A stretch of 64,000 nt of DNA from Eulemur rufifrons (GCF_041146395.1 NC_090989.1:121023501-121087500), one strand, 5' to 3'; shown: positions 12,746 through 27,335, counted from the stretch's first letter. Numbers and translations: made by a program. Notes: generated by a model from the sequence alone, not told the origin.

Positions 12746-13865
12746 CATGTTCCTCCACTGGGTGACATCCAACACTGTTCTGATAGCCAGGAGACCTTCG
12801 CCTGGGTGTCCACAACTTACAAGCCAACCTCCAACTCAGAGTGTTTGACATAGTGAAAGGCTCATAGGATCATCTAAGAAGCAGCTAGAAGGCAGCGTGT
12901 TCTGAACATAAAAGATAGCAAAGCACTGTCTGTCTTTACTAAGGACCAAGCAAGAGGAACTTGAGCTGGCCAATATAAGTCCAGCAAAAAAAGACCCAGG
13001 AGTGGACCCCAGGGATAACACTCCAGCTGTGGTTTCACACCACAGACGGCCCAAACAACCAGCCAGCACATTCTAAAAGACCAACCAGGAGTCAGCAGTT
13101 TGCTGTGTGTGTGGCAGGGGACGGGAGTTCTGGGCTCTGACGGTCTACTAGAGGGGATGGTTAGGAATCCAGATCAGAACACCAAACATACATTTCATCG
13201 CCACAGAGCTGGACTCCCTAAAGCTCCCCTCCCATCTACCCTCTCATGCAACAAAGATTCATTTATCACCTACTATTGCCAGGCTCTATCTTAGGCATTT
13301 GGGGTACACCTGAAGGAAACAGATCAAGATCCTTGTCGTGGGGTTTGCATTCTAGAAAGCTGAGCAATCCCTCTGATCCAGGCCTTCTCATGACCTGCCT
13401 AGAATGACATGGCAGCCCTCAGGTTGGTCTTCCTCCCTGCCTCTGCCCACCCCACCCGTGCCCAAGGTTGAAAGCCCACACTTCTTATCACGCTCTGGGG
13501 GCCTCCATAACCACTTCTGCTTATCCCTACTGGCTCAACTTGTCCCACTCTCTTTACAGCACACGATGCTTTAGAGATTTGGGCAGACAGCAGAGCCTCA
13601 GCACACAGCACTGTCCAGCCCTCTGTCCCTTTCTTGACCATTCACTATGCGTATTTAGTGCTGCGTCCGTGCGTCCACGGTTTATATGAATCTAACTTCC
13701 AGGAAGTACTGATATTGGTTAAGTCCTATCAGAGGCCAGTAATGCTGTTTATTTTTTAAAGTCCTTTATAAATGAATTCTTTTCTGTATGGAGAAGAAGA
13801 GGTTTTGATATTTGCAGGTAGGAGTCTGAGTTTCTGCAGTGCACGCCATGGGCAACCTGACTCCA

Positions 13866-14212
13866 GGGCATGCCCTTCATCCCTCCTCTTTACCTCTTCA
13901 GACTTTGAGACTCAGCTTCACAGGAAGCACACTGCAGGCCTGCCTGGGGACCCCAGCTGGACCCCACGGCACACACTGTCTCTCTCAGCCCTGGCACCCC
14001 TCACCCCAAGTCTCCACATATAGTAAGTCTGCAGTGCAAGGCTCCCCAGACCCAGGACACCAGGACCGCCTGCTTACCTGCTCTCAGCCCATCTCTCCCA
14101 CAAGACCGAACTCCATTTAGCCTGAAACAGTGCTTTATACATTTTGTAGTTGCAGCACAGTGTCTGGAACATATTAGGTGCTCAATGAAAGTTTACTATC
14201 CTGAACCAATCA
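13866..14212 (+). repeat. L2-like LINE fragment
   Basis: Ends 'agcacagtgtctggaacata' then 'ttaggtgctcaatgaaag', the typical L2 3' end, preceded by diverged pyrimidine-rich L2-like text. Confidence 0.6.
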
Positions 14213-14214
14213 TT

Positions 14215-16008
14215 CCATAAAACCTAACCACCCTTTAGTACATTGTTTCCACGGAAAAATTGTGTTCCAAGTTCTGCCTGGCCTGTCGGGGACACAGCTG
14301 ACCCACTCACAGTCCCGGTGACAAGAATATCAGTTCATCCACCACATTTTCTCCTGTGTAGACTTTCCCAGCAACCAGAGGGCCTGGGGGTCACAGGGTC
14401 CGTACGGAGCCACTGGCAGACCAACGTGGAGAGTCTAGGTGGGTCTGTCCCCATGGCCTCACTCAAGAGGGGCTGAGAAGCCCTTAGGACCACAGGACAT
14501 CTTCTGCCTGGTGCTGGCTCGTGGCCTCCAGAACATCACCCCTGAGGCTGAGCACACAGGTCACCCAGGGCGTGCACTGCAGAACCCAGACTCCTACCTG
14601 CAAATATTCAAACCTCTTCTTCCCCACACAGAAAAGAATTCATTCATAAAGGACTTTTTACAAAGCCAACATTACTGGCCATTGCTAGGACATAACCAAT
14701 ACCACTACTTCCTAGAAGCTAGACTCAAATAAACCATGAATGCATGGACACAGCATCAAATATGCTGAATTGCGGGGGCAGAAAGTTGTCCCTTTCCAAT
14801 TCTTTGCTCCTCTGATCATGTCAAGAAGAAAGTTTTAGTTGGGGAGCACTACGTCATTAGCACTTTTGTAACACCTGCTGATTTCACTTTGAAGGTAGTA
14901 CTGAGAGCAGGTTTTGGACTCAGAGTCAAAAGTTAGAGCTAGATAACATCAATTTCATTATTTTGTAGTCACTTTTCAATTTGTGATAAGTGAGATTGGT
15001 TTTCCACTGACAGTGATAGAATGAAGTTTCCTTTTAAAAATACCTTTATTTTTTTAAGTGAATTGACTTTCGGAAAAATATTCGGTATATATTAGTACAA
15101 TGGGTATGTGGGTAAGGGGGAAATCTCAGCAGTGAGACTCAGGTGACTAAAGCCAGAAGAAAGAAGAGGGTCCCAGATTAGCAGGTCTCAGGGTGGTACA
15201 ATGACTCAGACACTTCACTTGAAGGTTTGGGAGTTTAGTGGTCTCAGGACTTGTCCCAGGTTTCTTTTCAATTCTGCTTTGTCAATGCTTTGCTCCTGGC
15301 CTGGCTTTAGCTGCATTCTGTGAAGCCCTTGTGACTCTGAGGCCCTTGCTTGCCTGGGATGAAGGCCCTCCACAGCCCACCCAGCCCTGTCCTGCATGTT
15401 GATGTAGGGTTGCCAGAGTTGGCAAACCAACAAACAGCAGGACACCCAGTTAAATTTGAATTCCTAATAAACAATGAAGAATTTTGTAGTATAAGCATGT
15501 CCTAAATACCTCATGCAATATCTCAATGTGTGTCTCATGCAATATCTTGGACATACGTACACTAAAAAGTATTTGTTTACATGGAATTCAGATTTAAGTG
15601 GGCATCCTGTATTTCAACCGGCAACCCCACCCTGCCACGACTCACCAGTACTGCTCTCACAGTACGTTGGCACTTTTGGACAATCCCTTTAAGTACAAGT
15701 TGATACTTTTCTTTTTCAGAGTAACAGCCCCCAATTCTCTCAAGCATATCATAGAAATATTCAAACAGGTTAAGTTCTCCCTCAATGGGGTAGCACAAAG
15801 GAAGAACATAGAATCCACTCTTTGGGAAATTGGAACATCTCAGAAGTATGTATTGCTTTTGCCATGGTGGAGAGGTGGGGAAGGCAAAAAAAAAAATGTT
15901 AAAACATGGAGGAAAAAAAGCGCTGGGCCAAGCCACAGGGGCCTGAAGGAGGAAAAAGCAGAAGTTTTTCCATTTGGGTAAAGGCAATGTTTAGGGAAGT
16001 GGCTGGAT
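14215..16008. other. Unique intronic sequence
   Basis: No recognised gene, RNA or confident repeat. AT-richer around 14750-15110 and 15470-15900. Confidence 0.45.
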
Positions 16009-16021
16009 CAAGAGTCAACCC

Positions 16022-17920
<1,899 letters not shown>

Positions 17921-17924
17921 GCCG

Positions 17925-18392
17925 GGTTAGTTTCCTGGGGCTGCCAGCAAAGCACCGCAAACTGGGTGACTTTAACAACAGAAATGTGATGTATTGTCTC
18001 ACAGTTCTGGAGGCAGAAGTCTGAAATCTCGATGTTGGCAGGGTTGGTTCCTTCTGTGGGTTGTGAGGGAGAACCCGTTCCCTGCCTCTCTCCCAGCTCC
18101 CAGTGGTTTGCTGGCGATCTTCGGTGTTCTCTGGCTCGTGGACACATCACTCCAGTCTCTGTCGCCACGTTCTCATGGCATTCTCCCTGTGTGCACGTCT
18201 GTGTTCAATTTCCCCTTCTTAAGGACACCTGTCACATTAGCTGAGGGGCCCACGCTACTCCAGTATGACCTCATCTTAATTTAACTAATCACATCTGCAA
18301 GGACCCTATTTCCAAATAAGGTCACATTCTCAGGTTCTAGGGGTTAGAACTTCAACTTTTCTTTTTGGGGGGACACAATTCAATTCATAACA
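17925..18392 (-). repeat. MLT1-like (MaLR) LTR, reverse orientation
   Basis: Plus-strand text 'gttagtttcctggggctgcc', 'ctcacagttctggaggcaga', 'actccagtatgacctcatct', 'accctatttccaaataaggt', 'gggggacacaattcaattca' matches the recalled reverse complement of a MaLR LTR. No internal region adjoins it. Confidence 0.75.
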
Positions 18393-18480
18393 AGAGTATA
18401 TGGGAGTTCTTTGTACTATATTTAAAACTGTATGTTTTAAGGTCTGATATTATTCCAAAATTAAAGTTTTTCAAAAAAGA
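18393..18480 (+). repeat. Old L1 3' end
   Basis: 'gagtatatgggagttctttg' followed by 'tattattccaaaattaaagt' and a short A-rich end, the usual last bases of L1M elements. Confidence 0.6.
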
Positions 18481-19370
18481 TAAACAGAAAGAAACTAAGA
18501 AGGATTGAAAGGAGGGTGTGCAGGGGAGGAAAGTGTTACTGACAAGCAGCCCTCTCAGAGACACATGGTCCTAAAAGCCCGTCTGCAAGGCAGCTTTTGA
18601 GAGGCACCTGGGGGAAGTGACCTCGCCAAGGTCCCCATGCCCTCAGGACAAAGAGAGAACCCTTCCCAACCACCCCCACTCCCAAGGCCTCCTCTTGGAG
18701 GGGAAACTCATGATTTGGGTTGAGAGCATGATTTTTTTTTCCCTCCAAAACAAGCTCGTAGCAGGGCATACTTGCCCAGCATCTCAATAGATGCTAGTGG
18801 TAGTTAATTAAAAGAATGTTGTTAAACAAAGACAGCTAAATAATTGTGTGTTTCACAGAGTTTTATTCTTTAACTAGTATCTCTTAAAAATAGCACACTC
18901 CATATGAGAGCTCTCCTTTTATTCAAATCATGTCTGAGAAACAGTGCATCTCTACAGCAGTACTTCATCGACGGAGGAGGAAGGGGCCCAGGAGTCGGTG
19001 TTCCTCAAACAGGGTATGAGCCGCGTGATCAGAGGGCCCCGAGCTGAGGGCTCAGCCACTCAGACCTCCTCCTTTGTTACCTCCAGGGACAGAACCCTGC
19101 AGAGGTAGGAAATCCTGGGGTGGCATCTGCCTAAGTAGAAACTTCCCATATTGGAGAAGCATCCCCAAACCAATCCAGGTGTCCCTGCCCTGATTTGGTG
19201 GCTGCACGTGCCCAGGACTGCACTGACCAGTCCCCAGGAAGCATTGTTAGACTGTTCCATGACCCGTAGCCTCCTTCTGGCTGGGGAGGACCTGCAATCC
19301 CCAAGCGCCCCTCACGAGGTCATCCTCCAGCCTTGCTTTGCCAGGCGCTCCCAGACAACGGCAGAGAATG
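18481..19370. other. Unique intronic sequence
   Basis: No recognised feature. Confidence 0.45.
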
Positions 19371-19371
19371 G

Positions 19372-19510
19372 AAACAGCACTAGACAGGGTGCCAGGTATG
19401 GTCTCCACTTCTAGCTGTGCCCCTCACTCACCGCATGACCCTGGGGAAGTAACTCAACCTCCCTCGGGATTTCAGATGCCTGATCTGCAAAATAACTAGA
19501 TTGAGGCCAA
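19372..19510 (+). repeat. MIR SINE
   Basis: 'ctagctgtgcccctcactca', 'tgaccctggggaagtaactc' and 'gatgcctgatctgcaaaata' follow the MIR order. Confidence 0.8.
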
Positions 19511-20329
19511 TGCTAGCAATGAACACATTTTCAAGTGGAGTGGCCCAGCTAGGGACTAGGCTCCAAGAAGGCTCTAACTAACCAGAAACAGAGCAAAAGG
19601 ACAACCTCTCAGACTGAAATGACCCACATTTCTGTTAATCCCACTTGCGAGGCTGAGAGAACCATGCCAGACTTCTCACTATGACACTATATTCAGAGTC
19701 TCATTCCTCATGGGTCTATTAAGATCTCATGATCTTTTTTGTTCCCACTCACACACTGTTGATCTTACCTTCACCCTTTGTTGCAGTCATTTTCACTGGG
19801 CCTTCACCAAAAGCCCCAAAGGCCAACAGAGATGTGAATTTTACACATTTATTCCAACTTAAATATAATTTCTTTTCTTGGAAACTATCCAATGTGCCAG
19901 CATTCCTCAATGGGGCGCCACATAGGGGAAAGAAGAATCCACATCACAGGATCTCAGAGGAGGATGCCCCCCATAGACCAGGGGCTCAGGAAGGCTTCCT
20001 CTGTCCAGGAAGGTTTGAAATAGGCCAGAGGGCACAGGAGGATTCAGACAGGAAGGATAAAAAACAAGGGCAGAAGAGAAATGCATAAGCAAATAAATGC
20101 TGGTGGGACAGGGCTGTCCATCTGACGGGCAGCCCAGCAAGGAGCCAGGTGGGTACAAGTGGAGGCCTGTGCACCCACTTGCACAGCCTGGGTGGCTGTT
20201 TCCTGCCAGCCAGCACCCACTTACCCTGCTTTTCACAACTGGGTCCTCTTGGTTTGCAATTTCACCCCTCCCCATGCTCAGTCTCTGCAGTTAGAGAGCC
20301 CCCTCCATGCCAGCTCCCCAGGGAAGGAG

Positions 20330-20650
20330 CAATCTAGGCCAACCAGTAAGTTCTCACCCCTAGGCCTGGTGACTTGTTCAGGGATGAACCTGTGACCTAG
20401 GCTCGGATCAGTCAGAATGCCCCTTAGGACTTGTGCGGTAACTACCAAGAGGTAAACTCCCTGTTTCTGTTGTAGTCAGAACAATGAACCTGTTGACCAT
20501 GATGGGAGGGCATGAAGCTAATCAGAGGAAATGGGGTCAAAGACAGAGAAACTGAGTCCTAATAGTATCCTCAATGCATGCCTGAAACCAGCATCGTGCT
20601 GTGCTTGCAATCACATGAGCCAATAAGGGTGAGTGTGTGAGTGTGCATGT
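20330..20650 (+). repeat. Mammalian-wide interspersed repeat, family not named (copy A)
   Basis: Shares layout with 35550-36000: a 'ggtgacttgttcagggatga' / 'gtgacctaggctcggatcag' start and an 'atcacatgagccaataaggg' end. Probably an old LTR or DNA-transposon remnant. Confidence 0.35.
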
Positions 20651-20711
20651 ACTGATTTTACTCATTGTCACTCATAACCAAAATAATTGCTATAGGTGCT
20701 CAGGTTACAGA

Positions 20712-20870
20712 GAAGAGAAGGTACTGGACTAAGGTATTAGATAACCCTGGCCTCAGATCCCGGCACTACCACATAATAGCTGTGTGAATTTGAGTTAGCC
20801 ACGTAGATTCCACAAACCTCAGCCTCCTTATCTGCAAAATGGGCATAATAATTCACGAGATGACATGTGA
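20712..20870 (+). repeat. MIR SINE
   Basis: 'cctcagatcccggcactacc', 'tagctgtgtgaatttgagtt', 'cagcctccttatctgcaaaa' in MIR order. Confidence 0.85.
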
Positions 20871-21127
20871 AAGAAAGTGCAGTCTCCCTGAATATCGGCA
20901 GACTCTGGCATTTGTACTTGATGTGGTGGAGACACTGCAGCATTCTGAGCAGAGGAATATTCGCCTGGGTGCTGTACAGGCCGGATAGGGCCAACGCTCC
21001 CCATTGCTCAGGGAGCCTATTGCGTGTGTCCTGCTCTCCAGGTTGAAAAGAGGTAACACACCCCGTGGGTGCAGCGTCAGATGTTCAGAGCAGAGAGCTG
21101 AAGCACCTTTCGCACGGGGCACTGTGT

Positions 21128-21141
21128 TCACTAGGGGGTGC
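21128..21141 (+). promoter_or_regulatory. CTCF-like motif
   Basis: TCACTAGGGGGTGC matches CCASYAGRKGGCRS except for the first base (T for C) and T for C near the end. Non-repeat context; occupancy unknown. Confidence 0.35.
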
Positions 21142-21419
21142 TGCCCAAGAAGTCACCTACACCTTCCTGGCCTTCCCGCCCTGCAACATAGAAAAGTGAC
21201 CCCTACCCTCTTCCTCCGGGAATAGGACAAGAATTAACTATGAGCTCTACAAACTATTTTGTACTCCCTGTGGAAAAGCTGCTATATAGCTACAAGGGGG
21301 TGATTAATTTTATCTCTCTAAATGTCTCAGTATCATTTGCCAAAATGATGATTTATTATTTAGACAACCTTTATATTTCCAAGCGGCTTTAAAATCATTT
21401 ACAGCGGAGAATGAAATAA

Positions 21420-21700
21420 AACTGATTAGGGCCCTGGAAAACAGGAATGGTGAAGAAATGCACAAGGAACTGGGGGTTATTTATCCACAACCAGAGAAGG
21501 CAGATGAAGGACACGGCAGGAACCATCGATTATATGCAAAGCAGTACTGCTTAGGAGAGGCCCATATCTTCCTCCACACGATGAGGGGAAAAAGAAATGG
21601 GAAGAGACAGCAATGATTCTGGACTGGTATGGGCTAGACATCAAGCAGATAACAGGAAGAACTTCCTAAATGTATATTTGTTCTTAGTTCACCATCTAAA
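21420..21700 (+). repeat. L3/CR1-like LINE 3' remnant
   Basis: 'acaaccagagaaggcagatg' through 'ataacaggaagaacttccta' resembles the 3' part of CR1-family LINEs (compare '...aggaaaaacttcctaa'). It lies before, not after, the RT fossil at 21980-22340, so the two are either rearranged or separate insertions. Confidence 0.4.
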
Positions 21701-21979
21701 AATGGTTTTCCGTCCTCTTTTATGAAATGATACTAGTTGTCATAAAACAAAATGTAGAAAGACAATGCAGATGTGGTCAATGAAAGGCATCTTCAAGGAA
21801 TGGCAGAAGATGAAAAAGATGGTGGAAAATTGGTAGGGGCAAATGTAATCTTTCTTTTAGGAAAAAGACACTGAATGTTCCAGCCATGAGTCAAACCACG
21901 GTAGAAGGTGGAGACAGGAGTATAGGAATATGCAGAGGACGCACAGAGATCTCCTCGAGGCATCATGGGTTGAAAAAGA

Positions 21980-22340
21980 ACAAGCCTCATCAAACCGACT
22001 CCCCTTCCTTCTTGAAAATTTCCCTAGGCCACTAGATCATGGTATATCTAGATTTCAGTACAGCACTTGCTAAAATGGTGGACCAGATGGAGAACCATGG
22101 GCCAGGACAAGTACAAATTGATGGATTCACAGCTGGCAGAAAATCCGTATCCAAAGAGGGGCCAGCAGAAGCAGCATCCCCTGTGAGATATCACAGGCTC
22201 TGTCCTCTTTGGCATTTGTACCAAGGCTTGGATGAAACCCTGCAAGGGACAGTCGTCCAATCTCAATTGCTGAGATGCTTGGCTAAAGCCAACAAGATGA
22301 AATGACTAGTTCTGCATGCTTAGGTTCAAAACCATCCCAT
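21980..22340 (+). pseudogene. L3/CR1-family LINE reverse transcriptase fossil
   Basis: The text 'tcatggtatatctagatttc' encodes YLDFS, which is reverse-transcriptase motif A (YLDFSKAFD in CR1/L3 LINEs) with the catalytic Asp kept but the following KAFD worn to TALA. Further on, 'aaagccaacaagatgaaatg' (SNKMKF block) and 'tgcatgcttaggttcaaaac' (HLGSK block) follow in the CR1 order. An 88-codon frame at 22039-22305 is still open across the fragment, but the middle is compressed: the catalytic FADD segment is not recognisable. It is a partial, inactive relic of an element that was active before placental mammals diverged. Identification rests on recalled CR1/L3 motifs. Confidence 0.7.
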
Positions 22341-22594
22341 CAGAGCTACAATAGATCTAGCCTGATTGGCATTTATGTCTCCAAACGGCAGACCAACTGC
22401 CAAACTTCTGAAGCTGAAAGACAGATGATCCCGACATCTCCCGCCTGCCTTCTTCAGAGCAGGACTCACCAACAGGTGGGCCTGCACTGGCCACCTCCTT
22501 CCAGCTAGGGAGGTCTCCAGTCACACGCCAGGACTGTGAACACTGACCCTGAACCTGTCTGGGTTGTGCCTTATATGACAAATTCAAGCGATTG

Positions 22595-23170
22595 CTTGTG
22601 TTCCTGTTATCTATTGAGCGTAACAAATCACCCCCAAAATTTAGTGGCTTAAACACTAATGTTTTACTCTTACAATTTTGAGTAATGTTTTATCTCTTAC
22701 AATTTTGCAGGTTGGCTGGGCTCACTTGGGTAGTTCTCACTTAGGGTCACTCAGGAGGCTGCAATCAGATGTTGGCAGGAATTGCAGTCATCTGAAGCCT
22801 CTACTAACCTTGATGCCAAAATGGCCCCTCACACGGCCGGCAGTTGGTGCTGGCTGTCAGCTGGGAGCTCAGCTGGGGCTGTCAACTGGAGCATCTACAT
22901 GTGGCCTCTCCACACATCTTACAACGTGGGTTCCCAGAGTGAGCATTTGAACCACTAGAGTCCCCAGAGATCCAGGTGGAAGTTGTGAGGCTGCTTATGA
23001 CCTAACTCTGGATGTCCCAGAACATCACTTTTGCCACATTTTATTGGTCAAGCAAGTCTCCAAGACCAGTCCCAATTCAAGGGGAAGGTAATTAGACTCT
23101 ATGTTGGCATGGTCCCATCGCCAAAGAGCTTGCGGGATGGGAGATATTATTGTAGCATCTTTGAAGAATA
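22595..23170 (-). repeat. MaLR/ERVL-like LTR remnant (copy A)
   Basis: Plus-strand blocks 'gttatctattgagcgtaaca', 'aaaatttagtggcttaaaca', 'gttggtgctggctgtcagct', 'ccacattttattggtcaagc', 'cccaattcaaggggaaggta' look like an old LTR read backwards. The same order recurs at 37685-38170. Family assignment is tentative. Confidence 0.5.
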
Positions 23171-23559
23171 TCATTGGCCACAGCTTTTAACAACATGGAA
23201 CACTGTGATGAGGATTCCAATTAGCAAAAGCACTGTCATCCGTCAGTGGTGTGCTGCTGTGTGCCACACCCTAGGAACCCAGGCCTAGCCCTGCAAGCCC
23301 AGTGTGCACCAACAGGCGCTGTGCCCAGCACATTCAACATCTAGTTTCTGCCTCCCAGTCTCCTTCCCGGAGCCCACATGCCTCCCAGTACTTGACCCCC
23401 TGACTGGCCCTGTCCCAGCCCCACCCTGACATGCCACATCGACATCAATAGGAATTAACAGCCTCACCATGCTGGGAACACAAGGAGCCACCCACCACTT
23501 AGTCAATTGCAAGAGCCAGGATTACAAAAAAAAAGTATCATCCTTTTTGTAAATATTCA

Positions 23560-23990
23560 AAGAAAACTCTTAGGGAGATCGTATTTGTTTTTGATTATTC
23601 TGTGAGTTTGCAAGCTGAAGCATTCATGGTTCATAAAGCCCATGTATTTGTTCCAAATGTCAGTGTGTTTCCCTTTCGCAGCAGCAGATGCCGGGCAGGG
23701 GAGGGTTGATGGAAGGCCTTCGGCATCTGTGCTAATAGATCATGTGTTACACCTCCTCCCACCTTGGCTCCCCATTTCCCTGCTTTCTTGTCGCTTGGCT
23801 GTTGCAGGCATCTGTTGGTGACATCATAGCCTGTTGCCATGAAAACTGATGCTATCACAGACTTCTGACTTCAGGCAATAACATTTCTTTGTATCCGACA
23901 ATTTCCTGAGAGGACACGAGCTTGGATCTTCACACGTATGAAGTTCAGTGGAAAACTTACCAGCTTCCTGAATATTCATTGAGATCCACA
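23560..23990. promoter_or_regulatory. Candidate conserved non-coding block with RFX X-box-like site
   Basis: Non-repeat sequence holding GTTGCCATGAAAAC at 23833-23846, one base from the classic X-box form GTTGCCATGGAAAC. Function is inference only. Confidence 0.25.
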
Positions 23991-24030
23991 TGACTGATTG
24001 CCTCCTGGGAACAGCAGAAAGAATCCCACC

Positions 24031-24195
24031 CGGGACCTAGAAAGGGCTCTGCTGTTACCTTGACCAAGCTGGGCCTTAGTTTCCCTATCTGTAAAATGGA
24101 AATGATAGCACTTGGCCTTTGGGGTTATTGTGGGAGTGCACGAGGGTTTTCTGTCACAGAGCCTGAGACGAGGCAGGTGCTCAGCAGGCCTCCCT
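24031..24195 (+). repeat. MIR SINE
   Basis: 'ttagtttccctatctgtaaa' core with 'atggaaatgatagcacttgg' and a 'gaggcaggtgctcagcaggc' end. Confidence 0.85.
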
Positions 24196-24199
24196 TCCC

Positions 24200-25800
24200 C
24201 AAGACCCCTGGAGCCAAGACTGAAAGAGTCTGTGTGGCTGTCTCAGCATGAACCCTGGCAGACCTGAGGGTGTGGGGGTGAGAGCTGGGAATTCTGAGCT
24301 ACTGAAAGGACCATGATGCCATGGACTCTGCTCCCCCCATGTCCCTCTCTTTCTCCCACTTTCCCTGTCTCCACCTTCCGCTTCTCCTGGGATCTGTCAG
24401 CTGGTGCTGCCCAGAAAGGGCTTCTCTCTGAACCAACTTCCTCCAATAAGGAGGCAGGTGAGTCATTTACTCCAGTTCACACCTTCTCCGGAGTGATTTA
24501 ATGGCTTTTAAGCAAAAGCAATTACCCAAGAGGCCTCAGGCCCAGGGAAAAGCCAGTGGAGTCTTTAAACTCAGCATCTGGGCACTCAGAAGGTGCAGGG
24601 AACCTGTGAGCTGGGTGATCCCTATGGCAGTGGGTGCCTCTGCTTCCCACTGTGCCAGACCTGAGGCAGGGGTGCAGGTCTTGTCCAATCGCTGCATGGG
24701 CCGTCTGGGTTCATTTATGCCAAGCCCGAACTATAATCTGCTACCCCAACTCCCACGAACCATCCCAGCACTTCAGAGAAGAACAAAAATCCTTCTCAGG
24801 ATTTGAGAAGGTGATTGGAAAAAAAAATTTTTAACAGCAAACGTATGCTAATTTTAAAACAAAAGAGTCTCTGATGTAATTTAAATCTGCCGTCTTTGCA
24901 AAATGAGGCACAATGGAAACACAAAGCATGTTGGTGCAGGATGGTGCACAGAGCAAGGCTCTCTAGGGAAGGCTAGGAGTGGTCTTGCTCACAAATGGTA
25001 CAGAATTATATTCTACAACTTTCAACAACACATTAAATAAGAATCACTGGCATCCCTGAAAAGTGTTTGGGCAATCTCCTAACCTTAGGAGGTAAATCCT
25101 TTTGCAGTGGAACGCAAAAAGAATGAATATGCGTTGGTTAGAGTCCCCAGCCACCCTGCAACACCACATCAGCCTGTACCAGCTCAGCTCACCTGTGGCC
25201 AAAGTCTGAGCGGAGTGTGGTTGGCCACGGGAGCTGAGAGAGGACGGGCCGGGGAAGCCTATGCTGGGAGTATGTGTGGAGTTTAACCACGTCGGGAAAG
25301 CCACTACCATGCTGAGTCACCACTTAAGCACAGCAACACAGGACAGCCTTGGAGCCTCCAGTGTGGCAACACAGCAGGTGGGGACCCAGGAACCCCTAGA
25401 GCCGGGACCTAGGCAGGAGGACAGTCAGAGGGAAGTGGGGTGTCTCTGCCAGCTGAGGCACTCCATTACAGCCAGACACAGCCCCAATGCTGGAAGGGGA
25501 GCAGGACCCACCCCAGCCAGGCAGCAGAGCAGGCAGGGGAGGGGGCTTCTGCAGCAAGCCTGGGCTGGAGACGGAGGCAATGGAGGCAACGGAAGCGCCC
25601 CAGCCAGGGAAAGGTGAGAAGCTCTGGCTGTGGGAACACAAGGGGAAGCTGCGAGGGCAGAGTCTGAGCAGTCTCGGGGACGTGGGGAGGGTGCAGGCTG
25701 GAGACTCATCTTCCCCAAGCAGAGCCCCACACTACTGCCTTGAGGAGAAGGGGGAGAAGAGGCACAGGGAGCAGGGAGTGTCCACTGGACACCCACACCA
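24200..25800. other. Unique intronic sequence
   Basis: GC-rich, no convincing feature. Open frames here (for example 25487-26218) run into the MIR at 25805 and are chance frames. Confidence 0.45.
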
Positions 25801-25804
25801 AGCC

Positions 25805-25955
25805 ACGTCTGTGCCAGGCTTCCAATGTGTGCTATCTCAATTACTCATGCCCAGCGCCCCTGTAAGGGGGTATGATTCACTTCCACTTTACAGAGGAGGA
25901 GACACTGCTCAAGGCCCACACCTACAGAGTGGCCAAGTGGAGATGGAACCCAGTC
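25805..25955 (-). repeat. MIR SINE, reverse orientation
   Basis: 'cacttccactttacagagga', 'ggagacactgctcaaggccc', 'acagagtggccaagtggaga' are the MIR core read backwards. Confidence 0.8.
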
Positions 25956-25959
25956 TTGG

Positions 25960-27160
25960 AGACCACCGAACAAGTACCTTTCTACCTCCTTCATGGGAAA
26001 AGGGAATTTGCCATCAGGGAACCGCCCCCACCACACACACACACACCCCGCCTGCTGGCCTTGTGAAAGGCATCAATGCACAAACAGGAGGCTTCCAGCC
26101 CCTTGAAGCACAGGGAGCAGGAGAACATGCACCAAACAGAAAACTCCAATTGATTAGGGAAATGATAAAAGAGAAGTTTGTTTATGCCTACCCAACTTCC
26201 ATCCCTATGCAAGGTTAGAAGTTCACCTCTGCGTACAGCAAAAATCCCATCTGTCAAGGCATTATCTTGTTGGATAACCCACTCCTGCTCAGACGGCCCC
26301 CTCTGCTCATAAACTAGCCACTAAGCTTCCCCCTGTAGTCTGAACATCAAATCTGCTCCCACCTCCCACTCCACTTTCTGTTTCCAGACAGGCTGCCCTC
26401 AGCCTCTGATCACCTCCCCTGCTCACCCTGAAGCACAGCCCTGTCCAGGAGAGGCCCGACACCCGGACGGCCCTCAGAAGATAATACAGCTGTCCCAGAG
26501 CATGGACAGACCATGGTGAGGTCGCACATCAAAAGCCTAGGAACTCCTGCCCTCTACCCTAGCCATCTGCCAGTCAGCCTTTTAAACAGGGTGCCAGGGG
26601 CTTTCAACCTCATAATCCAAGAGCTGGCTGTAGTTTTCACTTCCTGTCAAGTGAAGAGTCAAAGGAAGGTGGGGCAGAGAAAGTGAATTCTACAGCCACG
26701 GTCCTGCAATCACATGGGAGTGTGACATGGTCACCCAAGGGCTGTATACTGGTTCCTGGATATGCCTTCCCTGTTCACGTCCTTCCTCTCCACACATCTC
26801 CTAGGATTGTCAGGGCAATGAAGGACTCCCCAAGCCTCAGGTGGTCCAGGAAAAGAGTGGGGGGAGGCACCAGGGAAGACACCTGCTTGAGGAGCACAGG
26901 CACAGGACCTCGAGAGCTGCCTGTGAACCTGCTGGACGTGGGGGACAGCTGCCCCTGCCCGCCAGTGCACCTTCCCGCTCTGAGCTGGGGTGTGGGGTGT
27001 CGAACCCGATCTCCCTCTATGAGGATGACAACTCAGCCAGGCCTGGGCCAGGGGCTGACACTATCCACTGGAATCGACACATCTACCATTGTAAGAAGAG
27101 CAACTTGTGCTTCCAGAGCACATCCCAGTTTACAAAACATCTCCCATGCATGGGTTCCGA
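25960..27160. other. Unique intronic sequence with a long chance open frame
   Basis: An open frame of 335 codons at 26683-27690 starts here and runs through the MIR at 27165-27335. Low-complexity-free but family-less; see the rejected list. Confidence 0.4.
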
Positions 27161-27164
27161 TTTC

Positions 27165-27335
27165 TACTCAACAACCTCTTACTGAGGAGCCCACAGGGGA
27201 AGAGGTTGGACACCATCCCCCCACCGGACAGGTGATGAAACTGAGCATCGGGGAGATTAGGCGACCTTCCAAGGTCACGCAGCTGGCAAATGCGAGCCAG
27301 CTCTCTGATTCCCACCGCCAGTCTCCTGCACGGCT
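27165..27335 (-). repeat. MIR SINE, reverse orientation
   Basis: 'acaggtgatgaaactgagca', 'ccttccaaggtcacgcagct', 'gcaaatgcgagccagctctc' follow the reversed MIR. Confidence 0.85.

Noticed and set aside
25487..26218. 243-codon open frame on the plus strand
   Set aside because: Runs into a reversed MIR and has no recognisable domain.
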